This document shows positions 8,178 to 15,390 of a DNA stretch of 15,390 nucleotides, in pieces. Both the position numbers and the translations under genes were made by a program. Where the stretch lies: positions 1-15,390 of the forward strand of contig JADGCD010000029.1 of NCBI GenBank assembly GCA_015229165.1, written 5' to 3'. Under the pieces are notes generated by a model, which worked only from the letters and a program-made list of their open reading frames with translations, was not told the DNA's origin and did no database searches. The stretch is from Nitrospinota bacterium (lineage in GTDB: Bacteria > Nitrospinota_A > UBA7883 > JADGGD01). The stretch's first letter is position 1, and each line of letters begins with the position of its first letter.

Positions 8178-8825
8178 CTATAAGTAGCTCTGTTTATCAC
8201 TCCACGGACACAGGCTTTCACATAAAGGGCACCTCCCGCAGACCGGTCTTTTCGCCTGGCACAGCTCCCGCCCGAAGAGAATCGCCCGGTGGGAAAAACC
8301 GGTCCACTCTGCGCGCGGCAAGAGAGGCCCCAGATCGGCCTCCACCTTCACCGGGTCGTCGTTGACCGTCAACCCCCACCGGCGGGCCAGGCGCCCCACG
8401 TGGGTGTCGACCACGATTCCGTCGGGCTTGCCGAAGACATTGCCGAGGATGACGTTGGCGGTCTTTCGCCCCACCCCCGCCAGCGCCGTCAGCTCTTCCA
8501 TGGTGTCGGGAACCTGCCCCCCGTGGCGCGCCACCAGATCGGCGCTCATCGACACCAGCGCCTTGGCCTTGTTCTTGTAGAAACCGGTGGAGCGGACCGC
8601 TTCTTCGACGTCGGCCAGCCGCGCCCCCGCCAGCGCCTTCGCGTCGGGCCACCGCTGGAACAGCCCCGGCGTGACCATGTTCACCCGGGCGTCGGTGCAT
8701 TGGGCCGAGAGGATCGTCGCCACCAGCAGCTCGAACGGCGTCCGGTGGTCGAGACTGCACGACGCCCCCGGATACCGCTTCTTCAGGATCGCGTCGATCT
8801 TTTTCGCCCGCACTTTGGGCGTCAT
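8178..8825 (-). CDS. nth: Endonuclease III (DNA glycosylase/AP lyase)
   Basis: A 215-residue base-excision repair enzyme that removes oxidised pyrimidines and cuts at the abasic site. The start at 8825 is chosen because its ATG overlaps the polX stop (ATGA, 8822-8825) and AAGGGA lies 6-7 bases upstream; the in-frame ATG at 8843 has no ribosome binding site. The helix-hairpin-helix LAGVGRKTANVIL contains catalytic K121, and D140 is in VDTHV. The C-terminal 4Fe-4S region has C189, C196, C199 and C206, giving C-x6-C-x2-C-x6-C rather than the usual x5 final spacing, plus an extra C202. Otherwise the length and motifs are normal for Nth. It is translationally coupled to polX, so the two repair genes are probably made together. 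Confidence 0.95.
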   Translation of the reverse strand: MTPKVRAKKIDAILKKRYPGASCSLDHRTPFELLVATILSAQCTDARVNMVTPGLFQRWPDAKALAGARLADVEEAVRSTGFYKNKAKALVSMSADLVARHGGQVPDTMEELTALAGVGRKTANVILGNVFGKPDGIVVDTHVGRLARRWGLTVNDDPVKVEADLGPLLPRAEWTGFSHRAILFGRELCQAKRPVCGRCPLCESLCPWSDKQSYL

Positions 8826-10564
8826 CGTTTTCCCTTCAACCATTGCGCCACGGCGGCGGGCGCCCAGGCGTTCAGGACGTGGCGGGGGGCGAGCCCCCCC
8901 TTGCGGGCCGCCATGACCCCTTCGGCCACATGGTCGAGCCCGGCGATCCGGTGGGCGTCGGGGTTGACGGCGATCACCACCCCGGCGTCGACGGCGGCTC
9001 TCAGGTGGCGCCAGTCGAGATCGAGCCGGTGGGGGTTGGCGTTCAGTTCGATAGCCACCCGGTGTTCGGCGCAGGCTTCGATGATCTTCGGCACGTTGAC
9101 CGGATACCCTTCGCGGGTCAGCAACAGCCGTCCGGTCAGGTGCCCCAGCATGGTGGTGAAGGGATTCTTCACGGCGGTCACGATCCGGTCGGTCATCTTT
9201 TTCTCGTCGGCCACGAAACCCGAATGGACCGAGGCGATGACGAAGTCGAGTTTGTCCAAGACGTCGTCGGGATAGTCGAGCGACCCGTCGGGCAGAATGT
9301 CCGACTCGATCCCCTTGTAGATCGTCAAGCCGGGGAACCGCTCCATGACCCGGTCTGCCTCCTCCCCCTGCCGGGCCAGCTCGTCGATGGAAAGGCCCCC
9401 GGCGTAGCTGGCGGCCCTGCTATGGTCGGAGACGCCAAGATAGGCCCAGCCCCGGTCGCGGCAGGCGGCGGCCATCTCTTCCAGCGTGTTCTTCCCGTCG
9501 GAGGCGACCGTGTGGCAGTGGAAGATTCCGGTGATGTCGGCGGGGGCGATCAGGTCGCTCCACGGCCTCCCCCCACGGGCGGCGACGGCGATCTCCCCAT
9601 GCCCCTCACGCAGCTCCGGCGGGATGTAGGCGAGCCCCAGGGTGGCGTACAGCTCCCGTTCGTCGGCCACCCGGATCGTCTCGTCGCCACGGGTGAGGGC
9701 ATATTCGTTGAGGGCGAACCCCTTCTTCTTCGCGTAGGAGCGCAGTTCGATGTTGTGGGCCTTGGAGCCGGTGAAGTGGTGCAGGGTGTGGGGGAACTCG
9801 TCGTCGCCGACCACCCGCAGGTCGGCCTGCAACCCGGAGGCGAGTCGGACGGAGGCTTTCGTCGATCCGGCGCCGATCACCTCCTCCACCCCGTCGGCCT
9901 TCACGAAAGCCGCCATGACGGCGGTCGGGTCGGCGGAGCTGGCGACCAGGTCGATGTCCTTGACCGTCTCCAGTCCCCGCCGGAACGATCCGGCCACCGC
10001 GGCCCGCACGACCGACGGGTGACTTTCGACGAAGGCCAGCAGGCGGGCGGCCTCGTCGGCGGCCCGCGCCCGGAGGCGACGCCCGGCGTAGCGGGCCAGC
10101 GCCCGGATGCCGACGAGGATCTTCTCCTGCGTCTTCTCGCCGAAACCGGGAAGCTCGATCAGCCGGTTCTCGTTGCAGGCGTATTCCAGCTCCCCGACGG
10201 TGGTGACCCCCAGCTTTTCCCAGACCGCCTTGGCCTTCTTCGGGCCGAAGCCGGGAATGGCCAGCATCTCGAAAATGCCGGAGGGGACGCGGCGCATCAG
10301 GAGGTCGATCTCCGGGTCGGCGCCGTCGCGGCGGAGGTCGACGATCTTCTCCGCCAGCCCTTTGCCGATCCCCTTGATGTCGGTGAGCCGCTTTTCGGCG
10401 ATAAGGGTGTCCAGATCGGCGTCGAGCGCATCGAGCGCCCGGGCCGCCCCGGCGTAGGCGCGGACCTTGAACGGGTTCTCGCCGAGGATTTCGAGGGCGA
10501 CGGAGGCCTCCCCGAGGACCGCGACGATGCGGTCGAGGTCGAGGCCCCTGGACGATGCGTTCAT
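8822..10564 (-). CDS. polX: DNA polymerase X family protein with PHP domain (PolX)
   Basis: A 580-residue bacterial PolX, the usual length, expected to fill short gaps in DNA repair. The N-terminal 8-kDa-like and helix-hairpin-helix region spans about 1-150, with two hairpins (IKGIGKGLAEKI at about 63-74 and LPGFGEKTQEKI at 138-149). The polymerase core has GSFRRG (192-197), metal ligands D203 and D205 in KDIDLV, and D248. The PHP domain starts at about 343 with FHCHT..SDG (H349, H351), followed by SDHSRA, H in ASVHSGF and late metal-ligand motifs such as NPDAHR. Bacterial PolX PHP domains are known to supply 3'-5' exonuclease and AP-endonuclease activity. The ribosome binding site before ATG 10564 is poor. 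It is divergent from coaD across 101 bases and overlaps nth by 4 bases. Confidence 0.95.
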   Translation of the reverse strand: MNASSRGLDLDRIVAVLGEASVALEILGENPFKVRAYAGAARALDALDADLDTLIAEKRLTDIKGIGKGLAEKIVDLRRDGADPEIDLLMRRVPSGIFEMLAIPGFGPKKAKAVWEKLGVTTVGELEYACNENRLIELPGFGEKTQEKILVGIRALARYAGRRLRARAADEAARLLAFVESHPSVVRAAVAGSFRRGLETVKDIDLVASSADPTAVMAAFVKADGVEEVIGAGSTKASVRLASGLQADLRVVGDDEFPHTLHHFTGSKAHNIELRSYAKKKGFALNEYALTRGDETIRVADERELYATLGLAYIPPELREGHGEIAVAARGGRPWSDLIAPADITGIFHCHTVASDGKNTLEEMAAACRDRGWAYLGVSDHSRAASYAGGLSIDELARQGEEADRVMERFPGLTIYKGIESDILPDGSLDYPDDVLDKLDFVIASVHSGFVADEKKMTDRIVTAVKNPFTTMLGHLTGRLLLTREGYPVNVPKIIEACAEHRVAIELNANPHRLDLDWRHLRAAVDAGVVIAVNPDAHRIAGLDHVAEGVMAARKGGLAPRHVLNAWAPAAVAQWLKGKR

Positions 10565-10665
10565 CGCCCCATTTTACCGCATCCCCCGCAGGAACAAAAA
10601 ATGGCCGTCCCCCGCCCCCCTCGTGGTAGGGTAGCGAAAACAGCAACGACAACCGGGAGGGGCGC

Positions 10666-11157
10666 GTGGAGAAGGTGCGGGCGTTGTATCCGGGGACGTT
10701 CGACCCGGTCAGCAACGGGCATATCGACCTGATCCGCCGCGGCGGCGCCCTGTTCGACGAGATCATCGTCGGCGTCGCCCGCAACGAGCGCAAGAAGCCC
10801 TTCTTCCCCCTCGACGAGCGGGCCCGCTTCATCCGGGAGGCCTGCGCCGACATCCCCAACCTGATGGTGGTCCCCTTCTCCTGCCTGCTGGTCGATTTCG
10901 CCCGCCAGCAAGGGGCGCGGGTGATCCTGAAGGGATTGCGGGCCGTCTCCGACTTCGACTACGAGTTGCAGATGTCGCTCATCAACCGGCGCCTGGCGCC
11001 CGACATCGAGACGGTCTTCATGATGCCCTCGGAGGAGTTCTCCTTCGTCAGCTCCACCATGATCAAGGAGGTCAGCTCGCTGGGGGGGGACGTTTCCAGC
11101 ATCGTTCCCCCCAACGTGCTGGCCGCCCTGTCGGAGCGGCTTCGGGGGAGCCAATGA
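10666..11157 (+). CDS. coaD: Phosphopantetheine adenylyltransferase
   Basis: A 163-residue nucleotidyltransferase catalysing the fourth step of coenzyme A synthesis from pantothenate: ATP plus 4'-phosphopantetheine to dephospho-CoA and pyrophosphate. It starts with GTG at 10666 behind a strong GGGAGGGG (10655-10662). The family motifs are clear: YPGTFDPVSNGH (8-19, catalytic H19), LKGLRAVSDFDYE (88-100), and SSTMIKEVSSLGGDVS (129-144), corresponding to the conserved ISSTxxR/K loop. Length is normal. It is a cytoplasmic housekeeping enzyme, transcribed away from polX. Confidence 0.97.
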   Translation: MEKVRALYPGTFDPVSNGHIDLIRRGGALFDEIIVGVARNERKKPFFPLDERARFIREACADIPNLMVVPFSCLLVDFARQQGARVILKGLRAVSDFDYELQMSLINRRLAPDIETVFMMPSEEFSFVSSTMIKEVSSLGGDVSSIVPPNVLAALSERLRGSQ

Positions 11158-11315
11158 GCTTCGCATCCGTCCCCCTCTTGCGCCTCTGGGCCCCCCCGGC
11201 CCGCTAATACCCTCACTTCGTTCATACCCCCATCCGGCGCGCCGCGCCGATTCACGTCCGGGCTCTTGGCCGCCCAAGGACCGCCCTGTCACCGGCAATG
11301 GTGAGGAAGACAAAA

Positions 11316-12002
11316 ATGAAGCTGGATCGCATCGCGTTCTACGGACGGACGCTGGACGAGTACCAACGCATCTACGACCTGACCGACGAAGCGCTGAAAA
11401 CAAAGCGGATTCTCGACGTGGCCGCCGGCTCCGCCTCGTTCGCTGCCGAGGTGACCGCACGCGGCGGAAAGGTCGTCGCTGTGGACCCCTATTACGCCCA
11501 CGACGCCGAGACGCTCACGCGGGAGTGCCGCGCAGACATCGACCGGATTGTCGAAGCCTTCGCCGTCTCGGCCCACAAGTTCGACTTCTCCTTCTACGGC
11601 GATCTGGAAAGCCGGGTCGCCTACGCCCACCGGGCGCTGGCCACCTTCGCCGCCGATTTCGACGCCGGGAAGGAGGAAGGGCGCTATGTCGCCGCCTCGC
11701 TGCCGACGCTTCCCTTCGCCGACGCCTCGTTCGACCTCGCCCTGGTGGGGCATTTCCTCAGCACCTATGGACCGCGCCTGGGGGCGCCGTTCGTCGAGGC
11801 GGCCCTGCGGGAGTGTCTGCGGGTGGCGGACGAGGTTCTGGTCTATCCCCTGCTGACGCTGGCGGGGACGCCGTACGGACCGCTCCCTGCCATTCTCGAC
11901 CGGCTCGCCGCCGACGGGAGCGGTCACCGATTCGAGCCGACGGCATTCGCCTTCCAGCGTGGCGCCGACAGCCGTCTTCACCTGTCGAAAGGCGCCTTGT
12001 AA
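11316..12002 (+). CDS. SAM-dependent methyltransferase, class I, unknown substrate
   Basis: A 228-residue Rossmann-fold methyltransferase. The start at 11316 is preferred to the ATG at 11298 because AGGAAG (11304-11309) lies 6 bases before it, while nothing suitable precedes 11298. SAM-binding motif I is ILDVAAGSASFAAEV (32-46), with acidic D57 at the end of strand 2 (VVAVDPYY). The motif II/III region is LPFADASFDLAL (132-143), as in Methyltransf_11-type domains. A charged insert at about 62-120 separates these. It has no signal peptide or membrane segment. It lies 158 bases after coaD and 87 bases before the aminotransferase, so operon membership is uncertain. The target cannot be predicted. 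Confidence 0.85.
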   Translation: MKLDRIAFYGRTLDEYQRIYDLTDEALKTKRILDVAAGSASFAAEVTARGGKVVAVDPYYAHDAETLTRECRADIDRIVEAFAVSAHKFDFSFYGDLESRVAYAHRALATFAADFDAGKEEGRYVAASLPTLPFADASFDLALVGHFLSTYGPRLGAPFVEAALRECLRVADEVLVYPLLTLAGTPYGPLPAILDRLAADGSGHRFEPTAFAFQRGADSRLHLSKGAL

Positions 12003-12089
12003 AAAAGAGAAGAACGCCTGTTGCGTCTCTTGCGAGGAAAGGCTAGCGTAATGGCGCCCGTAAACCATCCTTTGCAAAGGAAAGGACCC

Positions 12090-13286
12090 ATGGTCAAGCT
12101 TGCCGATCGGATGTCCCTGATCAAGCCCTCCCCCACTCTGGCGATCACCGCCAAGGCCAAAGCGATGAAAGCCGAAGGGATCGACGTCGTCGGTTTCGGA
12201 GCCGGGGAGCCCGACTTCGACACCCCCGACTTCGTGAAAGAGGCCGCCATCACCGCCCTGCGCGAGGGGAAAACCAAATACACCGACGCCCCCGGCATGC
12301 CGGAGCTGCGCGACGCGCTGTGCGCGTTCTACAAGCGGACCGAAGGGCTCGACTACACCCGGGCGGAGTCGATCATCTCCGTCGGCGGGAAACACGCCCT
12401 CTACAACATCCTGATGGCGCTCCTCTCCCCTGGCGACGAGGTGATCATCCCGACCCCCTACTGGGTCTCCTACCCCGACATGACGCTCCTGGCCGGGGGG
12501 ACGCCGGTCTTCCTGAAAACGGAGGAGAAAAACGGCTTCCGCTTCACGGCGGACGAACTGGACGCGCTGGTGACTCCCCGGACGAAGGCGGTGGTGGTCA
12601 ACTCCCCGTCGAACCCTTCCGGCGCGGTGTACGACGTGGCGACGCTCAAGGGGATCGCCGCCGTGGCCAAGAAGCGGAACATCATCGTTATCTGGGACGA
12701 GATATACAAGGACGTCTATTACGGCGAGGGGCGTCTCCGGTCGCTCCCCCACTACGACCCGGAGGTGAAGCCGTTGACGCTGATCTGCTCGGGGTTGGCG
12801 AAGAACTTCTCCATGACCGGCTGGCGGATCGGCTGGGTGTTGGGGGACAAGGAGATCGTCACCGCCATGAGCACCATTCAGGGGCAATCGACCTCCAACC
12901 CGGTGACCTTCGCCCAGTACGGCGCCCTTGCGGCGCTGAACGCGGGGACGGGGCATATTGGCCCGTGGCTGGCCGAGTTCCGGGCGCGACGCGACGCCCT
13001 GCTGGCGGCGTTCGAGCGGATTCCGGGGATAAGCTGCCTGAAGCCGGAGGGCGCCTTCTACGTCTTCCCGAATATCAGCGGCTGGTACGGCAAGAAATGG
13101 AGCGGCGGGGTGATCAAGGACAGCTACGACGCCACCACGTTCCTGTTGCAAGAGGCCCGCGTCGCCGTGGTGCCGGGTGATCCGTTCGGCGCGCCGGACA
13201 ACATCCGCCTCTCCTACGCGCTGGGGATGGACGAGATTCAAAAAGGGATCGACCGGATGGCCGCCGCGGCGGCTTCCCTGAAGTAA
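12090..13286 (+). CDS. aspC: PLP-dependent aminotransferase, class I (aspartate aminotransferase type)
   Basis: A 398-residue fold-type I aminotransferase. It is most like the bacterial group Ib aspartate aminotransferases, which move the amino group of aspartate to 2-oxoglutarate; some relatives also use prephenate. ATG 12090 is chosen over upstream in-frame starts because AAGGA at 12077-12081 is well placed and MVKLADRMSLIKPSPT matches the family N-terminus. Catalytic lysine K238 is in SGLAKNFSMTGWRIGW. N175 (NSPSNPSG), D203 and Y206 (WDEIY) hold the cofactor, and R373 (NIRLSYA) would bind the substrate carboxylate. The stop is 13 bases before bcp, whose ribosome binding site overlaps it, so both are probably co-transcribed. 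The exact amino acid specificity is not certain from sequence. Confidence 0.93.
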   Translation: MVKLADRMSLIKPSPTLAITAKAKAMKAEGIDVVGFGAGEPDFDTPDFVKEAAITALREGKTKYTDAPGMPELRDALCAFYKRTEGLDYTRAESIISVGGKHALYNILMALLSPGDEVIIPTPYWVSYPDMTLLAGGTPVFLKTEEKNGFRFTADELDALVTPRTKAVVVNSPSNPSGAVYDVATLKGIAAVAKKRNIIVIWDEIYKDVYYGEGRLRSLPHYDPEVKPLTLICSGLAKNFSMTGWRIGWVLGDKEIVTAMSTIQGQSTSNPVTFAQYGALAALNAGTGHIGPWLAEFRARRDALLAAFERIPGISCLKPEGAFYVFPNISGWYGKKWSGGVIKDSYDATTFLLQEARVAVVPGDPFGAPDNIRLSYALGMDEIQKGIDRMAAAAASLK

Positions 13287-13299
13287 GGAGCGCTCCGAC

Positions 13300-13764
13300 A
13301 TGGTCGAAGAAGGAAAGAAGGCCCCGGCGTTTTCCCTGCCGGACCAGAACGCCAATAGGGTGAAGCTGGCCGACTACGCGGGGAAATGGCTCGTGCTGTT
13401 CGTCTACCCGAAGGCGAACACGCCGGGTTGCACGCAGGAGGCGTGCGGGTTCCGCGATCTGGCGGCGGACTTCGCCAAAGCGGGGGCGTCAATTGTAGGG
13501 CTGTCGAAAGACACACCCGCCGCGCAGAAAAAATGGGAGGAGAAATACGCCCTTCCCTATCCGCTCCTCTCCGATCCGGACGCGGCGGTGATGACGAAAT
13601 ACGGCGCCTGGGGCGAGAAGATCATGTACGGGAAAAAGGTGACCGGCGCCATCCGCTCGACGTTCCTGATCGCGCCGGACGGCACGGTCGCCAAGGCGTG
13701 GCGCAAGGTGAAAATCACTGGCCACGTCGACGAGGTCCTCGCGGCTCTCAAAGAGGCGAAGTAA
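13300..13764 (+). CDS. bcp: Thioredoxin-dependent peroxiredoxin, BCP/PrxQ family
   Basis: A 154-residue cytoplasmic thiol peroxidase reducing hydrogen peroxide and organic hydroperoxides with thioredoxin as likely reductant. Peroxidatic C44 is in NTPGCTQEAC, and resolving C49 five residues later gives the atypical 2-Cys arrangement of BCP. The helper arginine is in AIRSTFLI. Length is normal for the family. AAGGAG (13285-13290), overlapping the aminotransferase stop, gives a good ribosome binding site 9 bases before ATG. An alanine stands where many family members have Asp (YPKANTPGC), close to the active site; activity is still expected. It is followed by perfect hairpins. Confidence 0.97.
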   Translation: MVEEGKKAPAFSLPDQNANRVKLADYAGKWLVLFVYPKANTPGCTQEACGFRDLAADFAKAGASIVGLSKDTPAAQKKWEEKYALPYPLLSDPDAAVMTKYGAWGEKIMYGKKVTGAIRSTFLIAPDGTVAKAWRKVKITGHVDEVLAALKEAK

Positions 13765-13776
13765 GAGGAGGATAAT

Positions 13777-13802
13777 GTCCTTTTCTTTGAAAAGAAAAGG
13801 AC
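13777..13802. terminator. Perfect 11-bp hairpin after bcp
   Basis: GTCCTTTTCTT (13777-13787) and AAGAAAAGGAC (13792-13802) form a perfect stem with a 4-base loop (tgaa), 13 bases after the bcp stop codon. There is no clean T run after it on the + strand. It may still end bcp transcripts or stabilise their 3' ends. Confidence 0.5.
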
Positions 13803-13819
13803 CAAAAGAAACGTTGCCT

Positions 13820-13857
13820 CCCTTCGGGAGAGGGAGGAAGCCCCCTCTCCCGAAGGG
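13820..13857. repeat. Perfect 15-bp inverted repeat (CCCTTCGGGAGAGGG)
   Basis: CCCTTCGGGAGAGGG (13820-13834) is exactly repeated in reverse complement at 13843-13857, with an 8-base loop. It lies between the bcp hairpin and the end of the truncated membrane gene. No T run follows on either strand, so it is not a standard terminator. A related but shorter motif (CCTCTCCCCAGAGG) occurs near 3632. It may be a small palindromic repeat unit of this genome. Confidence 0.7.
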
Positions 13858-13878
13858 ATAGGAAGGGTTCCTTTAGCC

Positions 13879-14604
13879 TTACCTCGTCAAACAAACGGGC
13901 ATTCCCCCCCCCCCCCCCCCCCCATCGACAGTCACCAGCGCCAGTTCACATGCAATTAGAAAATATACAATATGAATCGAACTATAATGCGTGAGCGTGG
14001 CGATTCCCGCTAATACGCCAAGCGCCAAAATGATTCTTCTATCCAATTGCGCGCTTTTATAGCGACAGAGAACATAAACACAAAACACTAGCGCAGTTAA
14101 AGCGTGCGCGATCATATTTTGCCGGGGAAAGCTGGCGTAAAGGAAATAGTAATGGTTGACCAAGACAAAGGTTGCCCCCGCCAGAGCCACCGGCCAGCTC
14201 TTGAACAATGCGCGGTACGTGAATACAGAGCAGGCCAGCAGGAAAAAAAACATAGCTGTGCACTCTATCGCCCACAGATATTTGATTTTATCCAGCGGAT
14301 AGGGCGCGTCAAAAAGCAAGAAAAGTACGGCTCCGTTGACAATGTCATTCACTATCTTTGGGAAAATATAGTAGGCATTGGCAAATGCAGGCCAAAGTAT
14401 ATCGCCCCGCTCGGACCTCTTCGACAACTCTGAAGCGATATGCTGCTGGTTCAGAGCATGAAGTCGAGGCTCTCCACCAACCAGATCGACACTACCCAAA
14501 TCAATCACATAAGGCATGCAAAGCAAAAAGACCAAAACCATGAGGGAAACTGTTGGCCCGTTTTGCCGCGCCGCAAGCAGAAGCCTTGAACTAATGATCG
14601 GCAT
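13879..14604 (-). pseudogene. Truncated polytopic membrane protein, glycosyltransferase-C-like
   Basis: An open frame of 241 residues with about seven hydrophobic segments (about 18-35, 86-99, 110-132, 137-155, 165-181, 190-205, 208-226). The pattern, including GVLAGIATLTHYSSIHIVYFL, recalls GT-C/PMT-type membrane glycosyltransferases that act on lipid-linked sugars in the periplasm. Such proteins are usually 400-600 residues, and no catalytic Asp motif is identifiable here. The frame runs into a 20-base G run (- strand; seven glycines) and ends 8 residues later. Neither other frame after the run continues a membrane protein: one stops within six codons, the other within about 50, crossing the hairpins and the end of bcp. 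The rest of the gene therefore seems to be missing rather than frameshifted. The base composition is clearly more A/T-rich than the neighbours. The ribosome binding site before ATG 14604 is weak. Family assignment is tentative. Confidence 0.6.
13904..13923. repeat. Homopolymer of 20 C
   Basis: Twenty consecutive C on the + strand, read as poly-G at the 3' end of the membrane gene. Long G/C runs slip during replication and can drive phase variation. Here the shifted frames do not restore a protein, so it more likely marks a deletion junction or an assembly problem. Confidence 0.9.
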
Positions 14605-14635
14605 GTTTTCCGTTTCAGCATAAGAGGTGGCCTGG

Positions 14636-14751
14636 CAGACCGTGGAATAACTACCCGCGTTGGCTCCGGGGTGTCGAAACTGCGAAGTACCCAGGGACGG
14701 AAAACAAATCCATTACCGAGAGCGCTCGATAACGTTTTCCACCCCCTACTG
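14636..14751 (+). repeat. Dispersed palindromic repeat, copy B (116 bp)
   Basis: The first 44 bases (14636-14679) match copy A 2801-2844 at 38 positions, including CTCCGGGGTGTCGA. The right end CTCGATAACGTTTTCCA (14725-14741) matches copy A 2917-2934 except for one missing T. The outer bases CAG (14636) and CTG (14749-14751) are again complementary. The middle differs from copy A and is about 25 bases shorter. It lies between the start of the truncated membrane gene and the end of the SH3 gene, so it fills most of the upstream region of the former. It is non-coding. Confidence 0.75.
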
Positions 14752-14795
14752 CCATCGACATCCCGGAAACGACGTCGGCGGTTTTTCCTCGTCGA

Positions 14796-15245
14796 CTAAT
14801 AGTTCACCCAGACCAGCGGCCCGTATATCCACCCGGTCACGGCGCCGCCGTCGGTCAGCTTGTACCAGTTCTCTTTTTGATCGAGAACCTTGAAGACATA
14901 GTTCTTCGGCACGTTGTAGGTCATTTTCTTCTCGGTGCCTGCCCCTTCGCGCATGTTGGCCTTTTCGTTGACCACCACGGCGCCCTTCCCCTTTTCCAGC
15001 GAGTCGTTGTGCAGCCACCCCACATGCCCCGTCTCGCGGCGGACGGCCCACCAGTCCTTGTACCGGGCCAGCCCTTCCAGCGGCCACCCCTTGGGAAGGA
15101 TCCAAAGGACGTCGTAGCTGGTGGCGGGGCCGGAGCGCATCTTCGCTTCCTTGAGCTTGACGAGCAACGGCTCGGCCAACGCCGCCGACGGGACCAGCAG
15201 GGCCGCCAGCAACAGCGGCAGGACGAAACGGACGGTTCGTGTCAT
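14796..15245 (-). CDS. Exported protein with two bacterial SH3 domains
   Basis: A 149-residue periplasmic or secreted protein. The N-terminal signal peptide is typical: basic MTRTVR, a hydrophobic core, and an AxA cleavage site after A24 (ALA|EP). Two SH3b repeats follow, at about 27-82 (MRSGPATSYDVLW, then GHVGWLHNDSL) and about 88-149 (MREGAGTEKKMTY, then VTGWIYGPLVWV). Such domains often bind peptidoglycan peptides or other envelope ligands. No catalytic domain is present, so it is likely a binding or adaptor protein. A good purine-rich ribosome binding site (GGAGAGGGAG) precedes ATG 15245. The ATG overlaps the stop of the upstream partial gene by 4 bases, suggesting translational coupling. 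Confidence 0.9.
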   Translation of the reverse strand: MTRTVRFVLPLLLAALLVPSAALAEPLLVKLKEAKMRSGPATSYDVLWILPKGWPLEGLARYKDWWAVRRETGHVGWLHNDSLEKGKGAVVVNEKANMREGAGTEKKMTYNVPKNYVFKVLDQKENWYKLTDGGAVTGWIYGPLVWVNY

Positions 15246-15390
15246 GCTCCCTCTCCTCCGGACGACGGTCCCTCCCCCCGGTTCGGACGGCGACGGCGAC
15301 GCCGGGAGCGCTTCTGGCTCTCGCTCTCCGCCGCTCCCGGCTCGCGGGGGGGACGGGCGCCCTCGGGGCGGGGCGATCCTTCGGGTCGTG
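15242..15390 (-). CDS. C-terminal tail of a gene entering from the right edge (partial)
   Basis: Only the last 48 codons are visible, in frame from 15388 to the TGA at 15242-15244. The tail is Pro/Glu/Gly-rich and then strongly basic (QKRSRRRRRRPNRGEG), a composition common at the ends of RNA-binding proteins such as RhlE-type DEAD-box helicases, but no domain is seen. Its stop overlaps the start codon of the SH3 gene (ATGA), which supports a real gene. In this GC-rich region all three - strand frames stay open, so the frame choice rests on the overlap and the basic tail. Confidence 0.55.
   Translation of the reverse strand, partial: RPEGSPRPEGARPPREPGAAESESQKRSRRRRRRPNRGEGPSSGGEGA

Noticed and set aside
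8843..10732. A 629-codon + strand open frame opposite polX
   Set aside because: Antisense to polX, no recognisable domain, Gly/Val/Asp/Pro-biased; it is a shadow of the GC-rich gene.
11289..13355. A 688-codon - strand open frame across the methyltransferase and aminotransferase
   Set aside because: It spans two genes with intact motifs on the other strand, and its composition is that of a GC-rich shadow frame.
13904..13923. Phase-variable on/off switch by slippage of the G20 run
   Set aside because: Shifting the frame by one or two bases does not recover any membrane protein downstream, so on/off control of a full-length product is not supported in this sequence.

Overview
This is a GC-rich chromosomal window from what looks like a motile Gram-negative bacterium. 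Supporting signs are a transducer with a periplasmic c-type haem motif, a CheB/CheR-type protein, a possible flagellar-type promoter and an exported SH3 protein. The haem transducer resembles those of Geobacter and other metal- or redox-responsive Proteobacteria/Desulfobacterota, but the sequence does not settle the lineage. Most genes are chromosomal housekeeping genes, with signalling genes in the left half and one lower-GC patch near the right end.

Layout, left to right. (1) 109-2800, + strand: a haem-type methyl-accepting chemotaxis protein and an orphan OppD/DppD-type ABC ATPase. A dispersed repeat lies on each side of the pair, in inverted orientation. (2) 2801-3841: the intact repeat copy A, a strong terminator, a small protein of unknown function on the - strand, and its upstream region with a sigma-28-like promoter candidate. 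(3) 3842-8119, - strand: one 1425-residue fusion of CheB methylesterase, CheR methyltransferase, PAS domains, a long heptad coiled coil, GGDEF and EAL. (4) 8178-10564, - strand: polX and nth, translationally coupled by an ATGA overlap, a base-repair pair. (5) 10666-13764, + strand: coaD, a SAM methyltransferase, an aspartate-type aminotransferase and bcp, the last two probably one operon. (6) 13765-14795: perfect hairpins, a run of 20 C, a truncated low-GC membrane protein gene and repeat copy B. (7) 14796-15390, - strand: a secreted two-SH3 protein overlapped by the tail of a gene entering from the right edge.

How the genes may work together: the transducer could report a redox or ligand state at its periplasmic haem to the chemotaxis machinery. 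The fusion protein carries both adaptation chemistries (CheR methylation, CheB demethylation) and both c-di-GMP chemistries (GGDEF synthesis, EAL breakdown), so it is a candidate bridge between chemotaxis and c-di-GMP control. This link is inferred from domain content, not shown.

The most unusual non-coding signal is the dispersed palindromic repeat: two whole copies and one cut copy, with conserved ends, a variable middle and nested inverted arms. The most unusual coding signals are the CheB-CheR-PAS-GGDEF-EAL fusion, the HAMP-less haem transducer, and the membrane gene that ends at a 20-base homopolymer.
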